The notes below the pieces were generated by a model, which saw nothing but the letters and a program-made list of their open reading frames with translations, was not told where the DNA came from and made no database searches. From Eubacteriales bacterium (GTDB lineage: Bacteria > Bacillota > Clostridia > Oscillospirales > Oscillospiraceae): a stretch of 64,000 nucleotides of DNA. A program made the translations under genes and the position numbers. Shown one piece after another: positions 15,770-24,106 of this stretch (position 1 is its first letter; the number at the start of each line of letters is the position of its first letter). Location of the stretch: the NCBI GenBank assembly GCA_030533415.1, contig JAUNJE010000006.1:35094-99093 (forward strand), in the 5' to 3' direction.

Positions 15770-16709
15770 GTTCCATCACTCCAATGGCATTGTTCCAGAA
15801 TATGTCCATAACCGTTTCCTCGTCCAGTCCCCGCTCCAACAGGCGCTCCGCCACTTTGGGCCAGCTCTGAACGCCTTCAAATCCTGCGGGCATGGCATCG
15901 ATGCCGTCCAGATCGCCGCCCAGGGCAATGTGCTTGCCGCTGGGGTCAAGCTCCATAAAGTGGAAAATATGGTCGCAGATGGTGTCGATGGTGGGATTTT
16001 CTCCGGTAAATTCGTCGCAGGCATTGTAGCCCGCCACACCCCCGGTCTCCACAATGGCCCGGAACATATCGTCCGTCAGGTTCCGGCTGTGGTTCCAGAC
16101 GGCACGGCTGTTGGAATGGGTGGCGATGATGGGCGCCCCGGTGATCTCCATAATATCCCAGAAGCCTTCGTCGCTGATATGGCTGACATCAACGAGTATC
16201 CCTAGGCGCTGGGCCTCCCGGACAAATTCCCGGCCCCGGTCCGTCAGGCCGCCGCCCGTTACATTGGAGCCGGTGAGCGGATTGCTTTCGTTCCAGCCCA
16301 GGCTGGAGACCCGGAAACCAATGGCAAACAGATCCTGCAGCAGCTCCGGGTCATAGCCAAAGCCCGCCGTGCCCTCTAAGGTCAGGATCGCGGACATTTT
16401 TCCGTTTTCCCGGTTCTGCTGGATTTGCGCAGGGCTGTAAGCAATGGCGATCAGGTCGCTGTTCTGATTCACCTCCCGCTGAATGGTCGCAAGCTCCCGC
16501 TCAAAGACCACAATGGGCGATATTTTGCGCCACTGCTCCATCATCGGCGTGGTAAAGCAGGCAAAGCACTGGGCATAGCCCCCAAGACGGGAGGCCCGCT
16601 CCAGATCAATATGGCCTTGGTTGCTTCTCAGGCTTCCGGCCTGATTCATATCCCCGCCCAGCAGCTTTAGGGCGGTGTCGCAGTGAAAATCAAAAACAGG
16701 GAAATTCAT
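15744..16709 (-). CDS. membrane dipeptidase family M19
   Basis: The 321-residue protein has the M19 zinc-binding start FDFHCDTA (His9, Asp11), the central LTLEGTAGFG bridging-glutamate region, VDVSHISDEGFWD and ATHSNSRAVWNHSRN metal-ligand segments, and ALGGDLDGID near the C-terminus. These are the expected di-zinc ligands of the renal dipeptidase family, which cleave dipeptides including D-residue-containing ones. There is no signal peptide, so it is likely cytoplasmic despite the family name. It overlaps yraN by 4 bases. Confidence 0.9.
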   Translation of the reverse strand: MNFPVFDFHCDTALKLLGGDMNQAGSLRSNQGHIDLERASRLGGYAQCFACFTTPMMEQWRKISPIVVFERELATIQREVNQNSDLIAIAYSPAQIQQNRENGKMSAILTLEGTAGFGYDPELLQDLFAIGFRVSSLGWNESNPLTGSNVTGGGLTDRGREFVREAQRLGILVDVSHISDEGFWDIMEITGAPIIATHSNSRAVWNHSRNLTDDMFRAIVETGGVAGYNACDEFTGENPTIDTICDHIFHFMELDPSGKHIALGGDLDGIDAMPAGFEGVQSWPKVAERLLERGLDEETVMDIFWNNAIGVMERAVYYHTR

Positions 16710-17071
16710 TGAAACGCATCCTCCATATGGTGAATCTCCGGCCGGGGTGTGTTTGTCCCCGCCGGGGCGTAAATTTCGATCACATCGAACCGGGGCTGCA
16801 GGTTGGTCGGGTTTTCCGACAGGTACAGGGCGGCGGTGGTACGGAGCCTGTCCTGCTTCCGCCTGTCCACATACTCCATCGCCATGGCAAAATCCGCCGA
16901 TTTGCGAAGCTTTACCTCCACAAACACCAGAAATTTCCGGTTCCGGGCAATGAGGTCGATCTCCCCGAACCGGCAGCGATAGCCCGCCGCCAGAATTTGA
17001 TAGCGCTTTCCGCGCAGGTATTCTGCCGCCAGGGCTTCCCCCCAGGCGCCGGACAGGTTATTTCTCCCCAT
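16706..17071 (-). CDS. UPF0102/YraN family nuclease-fold protein
   Basis: The 121-residue protein shows the YraN pattern: GEALAAEYLRGKRYQILA, then RFGEIDLIARNRKFLVFVEVKLRKS, the PD-(D/E)xK-like core (GEIDLI then EVK). Function is not established; members are often encoded beside rnhB, as here, where it overlaps rnhB by 14 bases. Confidence 0.9.
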   Translation of the reverse strand: MGRNNLSGAWGEALAAEYLRGKRYQILAAGYRCRFGEIDLIARNRKFLVFVEVKLRKSADFAMAMEYVDRRKQDRLRTTAALYLSENPTNLQPRFDVIEIYAPAGTNTPRPEIHHMEDAFQ

Positions 17072-17672
17072 AGAACTTTCTCAGGAAGGTTACGCGGTGG
17101 ATTGGACAGGGGCCATGCTCCCGAAGGGCGGCGTAATGCGCCCTGGTACCGTAGCCCTTATGGATGTCAAACCCGTATTGGGGGTATGTTTCCGCCATTT
17201 TCAGCATCAAATCGTCACGGGAGACCTTGGCCAGAATGGAGGCCGCCGCGATGCTGGCGCTGAGGCTGTCCCCCTTGACGATGGTTTTGACGGGCAGGCC
17301 GAAATCCTTTTCCCGGTTGCCGTCGATGAGAGCCAGGGCCGGACGGACGGACAGCTGGTCCAGCGCCCGCTGCATGGCAAGAAACGTAGCCTGCAAAATG
17401 TTGATTTCGTCAATTTCCTGTTCGGATGCGAAACCGATGCCGTAGGCAATGGCCTGCTCCTGGATCATGGGAAACAATTCCCTTCTTTTTTTATCCGAAA
17501 GCTTTTTACTGTCGGTGAGGCCGGGCAGCTCCAGGTGCTCCGGCAAAATCACCGCCGCCGCACAGACCGGTCCCGCCAATGGTCCCCGTCCCGCTTCATC
17601 CACGCCGCAGATCGGCCCGAAGCCCTGGGCGTAAAACCCATCCTCAATTTCCCACATATCGATATTGCTCAT
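17058..17672 (-). CDS. rnhB: ribonuclease HII
   Basis: The 204-residue protein has the RNase HII signature GVDEAGRGPLAGPV with acidic residues Asp25 and Glu26, LTDSKKLS, IDGN and the KVSRDDLM segment carrying the later catalytic aspartate. It removes ribonucleotides embedded in DNA. Length is normal. It overlaps rbgA by 4 bases; the rbgA-rnhB-yraN order is common in Firmicutes. Confidence 0.96.
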   Translation of the reverse strand: MSNIDMWEIEDGFYAQGFGPICGVDEAGRGPLAGPVCAAAVILPEHLELPGLTDSKKLSDKKRRELFPMIQEQAIAYGIGFASEQEIDEINILQATFLAMQRALDQLSVRPALALIDGNREKDFGLPVKTIVKGDSLSASIAAASILAKVSRDDLMLKMAETYPQYGFDIHKGYGTRAHYAALREHGPCPIHRVTFLRKFYGEK

Positions 17673-18541
17673 ACCGTTTCCTCCGGCATTTCCAGCGTAA
17701 ATTTGCCCAGCTTGCCGCTGCGGAATTCATCCAGCAGCACCTTGCACATGCGCTCGGTGTTGACTTCGCCGCCGGAAACCAGATATCCCCGCTTCCGTCC
17801 GGCGGCTTCCATCAGCTCCCAGCCAGGGGTCCCGGCGGGGGCCTCCACTTTATAACGCTCCAAAAGCGTTTGGGGGTAGAATTTATGCAGCAGTTCCATC
17901 AGGCGGCAGGCAAGTTCTTCAATGTCGATGACCCCCTCCTTGACGGCGCCGGTATAGGCCAGCATCATGCCGACCTCCGGGTCCTCAAATTTGGGCCACA
18001 GGATACCGGGGGTATCCAGCAGCTGCAGGCCGCTGTCCACCGTGACCCACTGCTTGCCCCGGGTGACGCCGGGACGGTTTTCCGCCTTGGCGCCCTTTCT
18101 GCCGGAAATCTGATTGATCAGGGTGGATTTTCCCACATTGGGAATGCCCACCACCATGACCCGCAGCGGGCGGTTCATGCCCCGCTTGGCGTCCCGCTCC
18201 AGCTTTTCAGCGCAGGCGGACCGGGCGGCGGGGGTAAAGTCCCCAATTCCCTTCCGGGTCTTGCAGTCGGTGGCGATCACCGCCATCCCCTTTTTCCTGA
18301 AATGGTCCGCCCATTTTTGGGTGGCGTTGGGGTCCGCCAGATCCATCCGGTTCAGCACCAAAATCCGGGGCTTACCGCCGCAGATGGCGTCAATATCCGG
18401 GTTGCGGCTGGACATCGGGATTCGGGCATCCACGATCTCGCAGACCGCGTCCACCTGCTTCAAATCCGCTTCGATCTGGCGGCGGGTCTTGGTCATGTGG
18501 CCGGGATACCACTGGATGTTCATTTTTTCCGGCTGTGTCAT
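17669..18541 (-). CDS. rbgA: ribosome biogenesis GTPase YlqF/RbgA
   Basis: The 290-residue protein is a circularly permuted GTPase. It begins with WYPGHMTKTRRQIEADLKQVD, then the G4 motif (LVLNRMDLAD, about 84-93), then G1 GIPNVGKSTLIN and G3 DTPGILWP. This order is diagnostic for the YlqF/RbgA group, which assists 50S subunit maturation. It overlaps lepB and rnhB by 4 bases on either side. Confidence 0.95.
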   Translation of the reverse strand: MTQPEKMNIQWYPGHMTKTRRQIEADLKQVDAVCEIVDARIPMSSRNPDIDAICGGKPRILVLNRMDLADPNATQKWADHFRKKGMAVIATDCKTRKGIGDFTPAARSACAEKLERDAKRGMNRPLRVMVVGIPNVGKSTLINQISGRKGAKAENRPGVTRGKQWVTVDSGLQLLDTPGILWPKFEDPEVGMMLAYTGAVKEGVIDIEELACRLMELLHKFYPQTLLERYKVEAPAGTPGWELMEAAGRKRGYLVSGGEVNTERMCKVLLDEFRSGKLGKFTLEMPEETV

Positions 18542-19140
18542 TGAATCGCTCCCATTCTGCTGTCATCCCGGAGCAGGGTGCCGTGATGGGTGCCGGGAAT
18601 CATCAGGTAAATGGCCTTGCCCAGAATCTCCCGTTTGTCGATCTGCCCGATTTCCGGGTTCCGGCTGTCCTTGGACACCGCGCGGTTGTCACCGAGGACA
18701 AAGATACAGCCCTCGTTCACCGTCAGCGGGAACACGACCCCCTCGGAATCCACCGTCAGGTTGTGGATATAGTCCTCCTCCAGGGCCATACCGTCCACAT
18801 AGACGATTCCGTTTTCAAAGTCGATATCCACCGTCTGCCCCTCCGTGGCGATGACCCGTTTGACGATGGGACTGCCATTGTCGAAGTCCGACTTACTGAT
18901 GACCACAATGTCTCCCCGCTGGGGGGTATGGTAAAACACGTTGCTCAGAAGCAGCAGGTAGTCCCCGTCCCAAAGGGTGGAGTACATGGAGTCTCCCGAC
19001 ACCACGATCACCCGGAACAGCAGCAAAAAGACCAGCAAAATGGCCATAAGCATATAAATCAGGTCATGCAGGTACAGCACTGTGCTTTTTTTCCAGCCCA
19101 GCTTTTTCTCTTTTTTCTTCTTCTTTTCTTCCGCGGCCAT
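18538..19140 (-). CDS. lepB: signal peptidase I
   Basis: The 200-residue type I signal peptidase has a Lys-rich cytoplasmic N-terminus, one membrane helix (about 27-47), catalytic Ser51 in SGDSMYSTL, catalytic Lys94 in VKRVIATEG, and the GDNRAVSKDSR box E. It cleaves signal peptides of secreted proteins on the outer membrane face. It overlaps rbgA by 4 bases and is separated from rplS by a terminator. Confidence 0.95.
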   Translation of the reverse strand: MAAEEKKKKKEKKLGWKKSTVLYLHDLIYMLMAILLVFLLLFRVIVVSGDSMYSTLWDGDYLLLLSNVFYHTPQRGDIVVISKSDFDNGSPIVKRVIATEGQTVDIDFENGIVYVDGMALEEDYIHNLTVDSEGVVFPLTVNEGCIFVLGDNRAVSKDSRNPEIGQIDKREILGKAIYLMIPGTHHGTLLRDDSRMGAIQ

Positions 19141-19288
19141 AGCGGCTTCCTCCTATCAAAACGGCACTGTGCCGGATATAGGCAAATGCTCCCTGAATTG
19201 GAGCGCTCTGCCTTATAGTATAACACAGAAAGAGACGGTTTTCTATAACAAAGTGTGAAAATTTCTGCAAGAAGCGGAACCAAATAAT

Positions 19289-19320
19289 AAAAAAAGAGGG
19301 CAAAGCCCTCTCTTTTTATT
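19289..19320 (-). terminator. terminator after rplS
   Basis: On the minus strand AGAGGGC-TTT-GCCCTCT is followed by a long T-run, ending rplS transcripts 10-40 bases after its stop. lepB and the genes below it then need read-through or a promoter in 19141-19285, where only weak -10-like sequences were seen. Confidence 0.8.
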
Positions 19321-19330
19321 GATTTGCAGA

Positions 19331-19672
19331 TTAGACCTTCTCCTTAACCTTGGCGGCCTTGCCATAGCGGTCACGCAGGTAGTACAGCTTTGCCCGGCGA
19401 ACCTTGCCCTTACGGACAGTCTCGATCATGGCAACGTTGGGAGAATGCAGGGGGAAGACCTTCTCACAGCCGACACCGTAGGAGATACGGCGGACGGTAA
19501 TGGTCTCGCCGATACCGCCATGCTTGCGGGCGATCACAGTGCCTTCAAACACCTGAATACGCTCACGGGAGCCTTCCTTGATGCGCACATGCACACGAAC
19601 GGTGTCGCCCACCCGAACCTCGGGCAGCTCTTCCTTCATGTACTGGCTGTTCAGAGCCTTAACCAAATCCAT
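19331..19672 (-). CDS. rplS: 50S ribosomal protein L19
   Basis: The 113-residue protein matches L19: N-terminal [19 protein letters not shown], the [27 protein letters not shown] core, and basic C-terminus [21 protein letters not shown]. Length is typical. The ribosome site AAGGAGGA precedes the ATG. trmD and rpsP, which often precede rplS, are not present here. Confidence 0.98.
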   Translation of the reverse strand: MDLVKALNSQYMKEELPEVRVGDTVRVHVRIKEGSRERIQVFEGTVIARKHGGIGETITVRRISYGVGCEKVFPLHSPNVAMIETVRKGKVRRAKLYYLRDRYGKAAKVKEKV

Positions 19673-19754
19673 TTCTTTGTCCTCCTTAAATATTAGGCGT
19701 TCATGCGAGCCGTTTTATGTTCGCAGAGGACGCACCTTGATTTCAGACCGATTT

Positions 19755-19783
19755 ATTTTAGCACGGCGCATGAAGAAAATCAA
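19755..19783 (-). promoter_or_regulatory. promoter of rplS
   Basis: On the minus strand TTGATT (19778-19783) and TAAAAT (19755-19760) are separated by 17 bases, about 85 bases upstream of rplS. The roughly 75-base leader could carry regulation, but no known ribosomal leader was recognised. Confidence 0.6.
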
Positions 19784-19817
19784 GTACTTTTTTAGAAAAA
19801 TTTACGGATTTTGGATG

Positions 19818-21851
19818 TCACTTCTGCGCAATGGCTGTGACAACGACATCCCCCGTGACTTCAAAAATATCAATGACGCCGCTGTCATAGCATTGGGCCG
19901 TAATGTCTTCGCCGCCCATGGTCACCGTGACGGAAGAGAGTGTATAGCCCGCCAGCGGCACCAGCTCCGTATGATAATAGTCCTGCTCTTCCGCAAGATC
20001 AACACTGCTGCTGGTCGTGCAGTTGGTCAGATGGCTGGTGACGCGGTAGAGCAGATACGGGATACCGCCGTAGGCATAGATCCGGTCCCGGCCTGTGCCG
20101 AGGCGGGTAAGAAAAACATGCCCGCTCTCCCGGTTGACGGTTACGAAGTCCATAACAGGCTCCGCCGCCGTGGAAGCGATGGTGACCGCCGCACAGGGCA
20201 GTTCATCGGCTACGATTCCGTCCTGATGGGTATGTCCTGCAAAAAAACCAATGATCCGGGCTGTTGTGCGTCCGGTATAGTCACAGCTGACGCTGACATA
20301 GTCCCCCTGCCCTGCCGTACCGGCGGTTCCGCTGTAGCTTTGTCCCCAGTGGAAGGCACGAAGAATCCCCTTTAGGACAGCGTCATCCCGGATGGTTATG
20401 CCCAGGCCGGAAGCCGGGGATACATGGGCCGCCAAAACCACATCCCAGTCCTCTTCTTCAAAGGACAGCGCCATGGAGGCCAGCCAGTTCAGCTGTGCAT
20501 TGCCATAGCCAAAGCCGTCCCCTGCCCCGGAGGAATTCAGGACGATGAACCGGATTTTTGCCGCCGGATCATCCAGATAATAATAGGAGCCGTCACCGCC
20601 AAAGATACGCCGGGAATCCTCCGCCAGCTTGCGGAAAACCGTACCGTAAAGCGCTTTGGCATCCAGGCTTCCCCCGTTCCATGCGCCGTCCGCTTCCCCC
20701 TGGACCTGAAGCAGCCGCCGCCAGCCGATGGGGGCCAGCATTTCATCGGCGGCGGTGTGGCTTTGCCGCAGCTGCGCTTCACTGTCTGTCCCGGCAGCGG
20801 CGGCATCCCCGCACATCAGAGCGAAGGGAATGCGGCACCTGTCCATCACGGCTGCGGCCAAATGCCCGGCAAAAGACGTATTTCCGGGCACGGCATGGCA
20901 GTCGGACAGATACGCAAAGCTCACGCAGTTTCTGCCTCCCGCGTCCTGAAGCGCCGTGACCGTTTGGACGGCGGCCTCCACCGCCGTCTGCCAGCTTCCC
21001 GGAACCAGATAGGATGCCGCCGCATCCCGGGCGGCTTTGTCGGCGTAACCCTTGGTGGCCGCGTCCGAATCCTCCACCGGCGCCCTTACTCCCTGCAGCC
21101 GGGTGTTGTGGAAGTGGATGAGCACCGCCGCGTCCGTTGTCAGGGTCCCGGTGATGTTGATCTGCTGGACATCCCCCAGCTCCGCCGTGCTGCCAAGACC
21201 TCCCCGCAGGGATTCCAGCCACTCGTCCTGCGTGCCCTCAAAGCCATTTTCCACTGCCAATTCATAGGCGGATTGGCCCCGGAAGGCGCCGCTTTCCTCC
21301 GCCTGGGCAAGCGCCTCGTTTACGGCTTCCTCCCAATTCGGAATTGTTACAGCCTCCACCCGGGTCACGGCCCCGTAGTCATCCACTGCGGCCACCCGGA
21401 AATACTGCCCCACCGCAGCGGTTTCCGGCCCACGCAGAAATCCGGTCACCTCTAAAGTGCCGCCTGTTTCCTGCCCCGGCAATACCGCCTGCTGTATGGA
21501 AAGCAGGATGGCAAAGGTGCTGATTTTGCTGCTTCCACGATAAAGCGCCACGGACAAAAGTACCGGGCCGGCCACGGTAAGCACCTGGGGTGCGATGTCC
21601 ACTGTCAGCACATGCCCCTCTGCTGTCCAGGCGGGCGTCCCACCGCCAAGGGTGTCATATTCCCCGCCGGTTCCGTCCGCCCTGCGAAAAGAGACCACCG
21701 CGTGGACATCCTCCGGGATGCTCCAGGGTTCCGCGCCGCAATACAGGGAAAGCTCCAGCTGGCGCGCATACTGGTCTCCCTCCACCATTTCGGCCCTGGG
21801 CATTCCCGCCTGTCCGGCCAAATCCATTGTCAGCTTGTGTTTTACGATCAT
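19818..21851 (-). CDS. phage baseplate/tail-like protein with a metallophosphoesterase-like domain
   Basis: The 677-residue protein has a BppU-like N-terminus (about 1-125, starting MIVKHKLTMDL), a helical tail segment with GQSAYELAVENGFEGTQDEW (about 195-220), a tail-fibre hallmark DAATKGYADKAA (about 265-276), then a calcineurin-like domain (about 305-560: YLSDCH, LMCGDAAAAG, VLAAHVSP, GHTHQDG). The C-terminal MGGEDITAQCY module is also seen in Firmicute tail proteins. No signal peptide is present. No integrase, capsid or holin gene is nearby, so it is an orphan or domesticated gene. The start at 21851 has GGGAGG upstream. Confidence 0.7.
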   Translation of the reverse strand: MIVKHKLTMDLAGQAGMPRAEMVEGDQYARQLELSLYCGAEPWSIPEDVHAVVSFRRADGTGGEYDTLGGGTPAWTAEGHVLTVDIAPQVLTVAGPVLLSVALYRGSSKISTFAILLSIQQAVLPGQETGGTLEVTGFLRGPETAAVGQYFRVAAVDDYGAVTRVEAVTIPNWEEAVNEALAQAEESGAFRGQSAYELAVENGFEGTQDEWLESLRGGLGSTAELGDVQQINITGTLTTDAAVLIHFHNTRLQGVRAPVEDSDAATKGYADKAARDAAASYLVPGSWQTAVEAAVQTVTALQDAGGRNCVSFAYLSDCHAVPGNTSFAGHLAAAVMDRCRIPFALMCGDAAAAGTDSEAQLRQSHTAADEMLAPIGWRRLLQVQGEADGAWNGGSLDAKALYGTVFRKLAEDSRRIFGGDGSYYYLDDPAAKIRFIVLNSSGAGDGFGYGNAQLNWLASMALSFEEEDWDVVLAAHVSPASGLGITIRDDAVLKGILRAFHWGQSYSGTAGTAGQGDYVSVSCDYTGRTTARIIGFFAGHTHQDGIVADELPCAAVTIASTAAEPVMDFVTVNRESGHVFLTRLGTGRDRIYAYGGIPYLLYRVTSHLTNCTTSSSVDLAEEQDYYHTELVPLAGYTLSSVTVTMGGEDITAQCYDSGVIDIFEVTGDVVVTAIAQK

Positions 21852-21926
21852 AAACCGATCCTCCCTTCGCCCTTGAGAAAAAACGGACGTTGGGTTGCAC
21901 ACCGGAAAGCAACAAAAGGAAGAAGC

Positions 21927-23315
21927 CTAGGCTTCTTCCTCGCGGTTACGGTTCATGGGATTCCATTTTCCACTGATATAGCAGACCATAAACATGGTAA
22001 ACAGCAGCAGGTTATGGCCGATCATACAGGCCCAGGCGGAAACAAGTCCCATTCCCAGCAGCTGGGTGCACAGAAATGTCCCCACAATGCGGACACCCCA
22101 CATGCCGGTAATGCTGAATACAAAGGGCAGCAGCGTATTGCCCATTCCCTGCATCATGCCCTCGATGATGATGGACACACCGTAAAACGGCTCGGATACG
22201 GCAACCATCCGCAGCACCATGGCCCCCAGAACGATCACCTGTGTATCCTTTGAAAATAGGGACATCATTTGGGGCGCGAAGGCAAACAGCAACGATCCTG
22301 ATACGATCATCAGACTGACCTCGATAAAAATGATCATCCGGGCCAGCTTCTGAATACGGCTGTTGTCCCCTGCCCCCAGCGCATTGCCTGCCAGCGTGGC
22401 CGCGGCGGTCTGCATGCCATAGCCGGGGATATAAAAGGCGGATTCCACCGTATTGGCAATGGTGTGCGCCGCCGTTGCCACATCCCCGAGGGAGTTGATC
22501 ATGGCGGCAAAGGCCACATAGCCCAAAGAGGTACCAAAGCGCTGCAGTCCATTTGGCAGCGCGACCTTCAGACAGGGCTTCAAAACCTCCCAATCCGGCC
22601 GCAGGGACTGTCCCTTAGGAGAGATCACGCTGTGCCGCCAAAGGCAAACGGTGGTGCATATGCCGCCAACGGTGAAGGCAATGGCGCTGGCCACCGCCGC
22701 GCCAATGACCCCCATTCCCGCGCCGGGCAGGGTCACGCCCAGGAATTTCCGGGTGGGATAGATCAGCAGAAAATTCAGCACCACATTGATGGCGTTCACC
22801 AGGATCCCTACCCGCATAGGCGTTTTGGTATCCCCCACGGCACGCAGAAGCGTACCGAAAATGATGATGGCGGTCCTGGCCAGCATGGGCGTATAAAGGA
22901 TGAAAAAATACCGTGACGCAAGCTGCTGGATCGGCCCGTCCACCTGCATCCAAACCGGGACCAGACCGCTTAAGCTCAGGGTAAGGACGGTAAACAAAAT
23001 GCCGCAGAACAGCACGGCCAGCACCGCCTGGGAAGCGGCCTTCCCTGCCCGCTTTGTATCCCCCGCGCCGCAGGCACGGGACACAAAGGAAAGAAAGCCG
23101 ACGCCCACGGCGGAAATGGTGCTGCCAATCAGCCAGTTGATGGTGCTGGTGGCGCCGACGGCGGCGGTGGCCTGGGTACCCAGGGTGCCGACCATGGCGG
23201 TGTCAATATACTGCACCGCCGTCTGCATCAGCTCTTCCAGCATGGTGGGCCAGGCAAGGGCAAAAATCGTGGGCACCATTTCCCAGGGCAGGCTGAATTG
23301 TCTGTTTCTTTTCAT
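21927..23315 (-). CDS. MATE family efflux transporter (second copy)
   Basis: The 462-residue product has about twelve membrane segments and the MATE N-terminal pattern (ALAWPTMLEELMQTAVQYIDTAMVG region, including QYIDTAMVGTLG). It is only distantly similar to the MATE at 4.9-6.2 kb, so it is not a recent duplicate. The start at 23315 follows GGGAGG; longer readings run backwards into a tRNA gene and are artefacts. It lies between tRNA-Leu and the phage-tail-like gene. Confidence 0.88.
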   Translation of the reverse strand: MKRNRQFSLPWEMVPTIFALAWPTMLEELMQTAVQYIDTAMVGTLGTQATAAVGATSTINWLIGSTISAVGVGFLSFVSRACGAGDTKRAGKAASQAVLAVLFCGILFTVLTLSLSGLVPVWMQVDGPIQQLASRYFFILYTPMLARTAIIIFGTLLRAVGDTKTPMRVGILVNAINVVLNFLLIYPTRKFLGVTLPGAGMGVIGAAVASAIAFTVGGICTTVCLWRHSVISPKGQSLRPDWEVLKPCLKVALPNGLQRFGTSLGYVAFAAMINSLGDVATAAHTIANTVESAFYIPGYGMQTAAATLAGNALGAGDNSRIQKLARMIIFIEVSLMIVSGSLLFAFAPQMMSLFSKDTQVIVLGAMVLRMVAVSEPFYGVSIIIEGMMQGMGNTLLPFVFSITGMWGVRIVGTFLCTQLLGMGLVSAWACMIGHNLLLFTMFMVCYISGKWNPMNRNREEEA

Positions 23316-23361
23316 AAGTATGCCTCCCACGATCTGCAGCCGGCTTCCTGATTCCGGTTTT

Positions 23362-23410
23362 TTACCAAAATCAAGAGGACATCCAAACGGATGTCCTCTT
23401 GATTTTGGTG
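23362..23410 (-). terminator. terminator of tRNA-Leu(CAG), copy 1
   Basis: A 20-base-pair inverted repeat (arms CAAGAGGACATCC and complement, extended by AAAAT/ATTTT) with an AAAC/GTTT loop starts right at the tRNA 3' end and precedes the MATE gene. Confidence 0.75.
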
Positions 23411-23493
23411 GGCGAGGCGGGACTTGAACCCGCACGTCCGCAGTGAACACTAGAACCTGAATCTAGCGAGTCTACCAATTCCACCACTCGCCC
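23409..23493 (-). tRNA. tRNA-Leu(CAG), copy 1
   Basis: The minus strand folds as a class II tRNA: 7-bp acceptor GGGCGAG/CTCGCCC, D-loop with TTGGTAGA, anticodon loop TTCAGGT (anticodon CAG), a long variable arm, and T-loop TTCAAGT. The discriminator is A; CCA is not encoded. It is identical to the copy at 40402-40486. Confidence 0.95.
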
Positions 23494-23523
23494 ATATGGA
23501 TGCCGTCTCTTGACGGCCTCAAT

Positions 23524-23552
23524 ATATTAGCACGCTTTCAGGGATTTGTCAA
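23524..23552 (-). promoter_or_regulatory. promoter of tRNA-Leu copy 1
   Basis: Minus-strand TTGACA (23547-23552) and TAATAT (23524-23529) with a 17-base spacer. The -35 element overlaps the stop codon of the upstream acetyltransferase gene. Confidence 0.75.
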
Positions 23553-24106
23553 TAGTTATTTTCCAATTTTCCGCATTTTCCCCGGCTCTGGCAGTTCATG
23601 CCAACGTCCTTGCGCAGAACATAGCGCTCGGAACCATATTTTTCCAGCTTTTTCTGGATGGTATATCCCTGGTTCAGAACATTCTCCAGGCTGAACCGGT
23701 TCTCCGGGTGAACGGTGCAGAGCAGGATGTGCGCCCCCTCCCCGGCGATCTGGGCTTCTGCGAACTCCATCAGGCGCTTTTGCAGTCCCTGGCCCCGGTA
23801 GTCCGGGTGAACGGCGGCGGTGTCCATGTTGACAACCCGCAGAAGCTCCCCTTCCGTCAGGCCAAGGTCATAGCCGTAGTTATCCCTGCCCAGGCCGGGA
23901 CGCACAATGGTGAACACCCCGGCCAGACGGCTGCCATCCATGGCGGTCCACAGCTCCATGGCGCCGCTGGCCATCATTTCCCGAGTTTCTTCCGCCGGGG
24001 AGAGGAAAAACCATTCCTTGTGGGCCATTGCCTCCCAAACCTCCCGGAGGAAGCGGAGCATAGGCTCCGTATCCTCCGGGGTTCCTTTTCGAATCACAAT
24101 GCTCAT
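23549..24106 (-). CDS. GNAT family N-acetyltransferase
   Basis: The 185-residue protein has the GNAT acetyl-CoA loop in AAVHPDYRGQGLQKRLMEFAEAQ (Q/RxxGxG/A-type: RGQGLQ) around residues 94-112, preceded by the LLRVVNMDTAAV strand. Substrate is unknown. The C-terminal 15 residues after about 170 are basic and Cys-containing and may be disordered. It overlaps the lysozyme gene by 4 bases. Confidence 0.85.
   Translation of the reverse strand: MSIVIRKGTPEDTEPMLRFLREVWEAMAHKEWFFLSPAEETREMMASGAMELWTAMDGSRLAGVFTIVRPGLGRDNYGYDLGLTEGELLRVVNMDTAAVHPDYRGQGLQKRLMEFAEAQIAGEGAHILLCTVHPENRFSLENVLNQGYTIQKKLEKYGSERYVLRKDVGMNCQSRGKCGKLENNY

Noticed and set aside
19818-23493. prophage integrated at tRNA-Leu
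   Set aside because: Only one phage-like gene is present; there is no integrase, no duplicated tRNA 3' end, and a MATE gene lies between.
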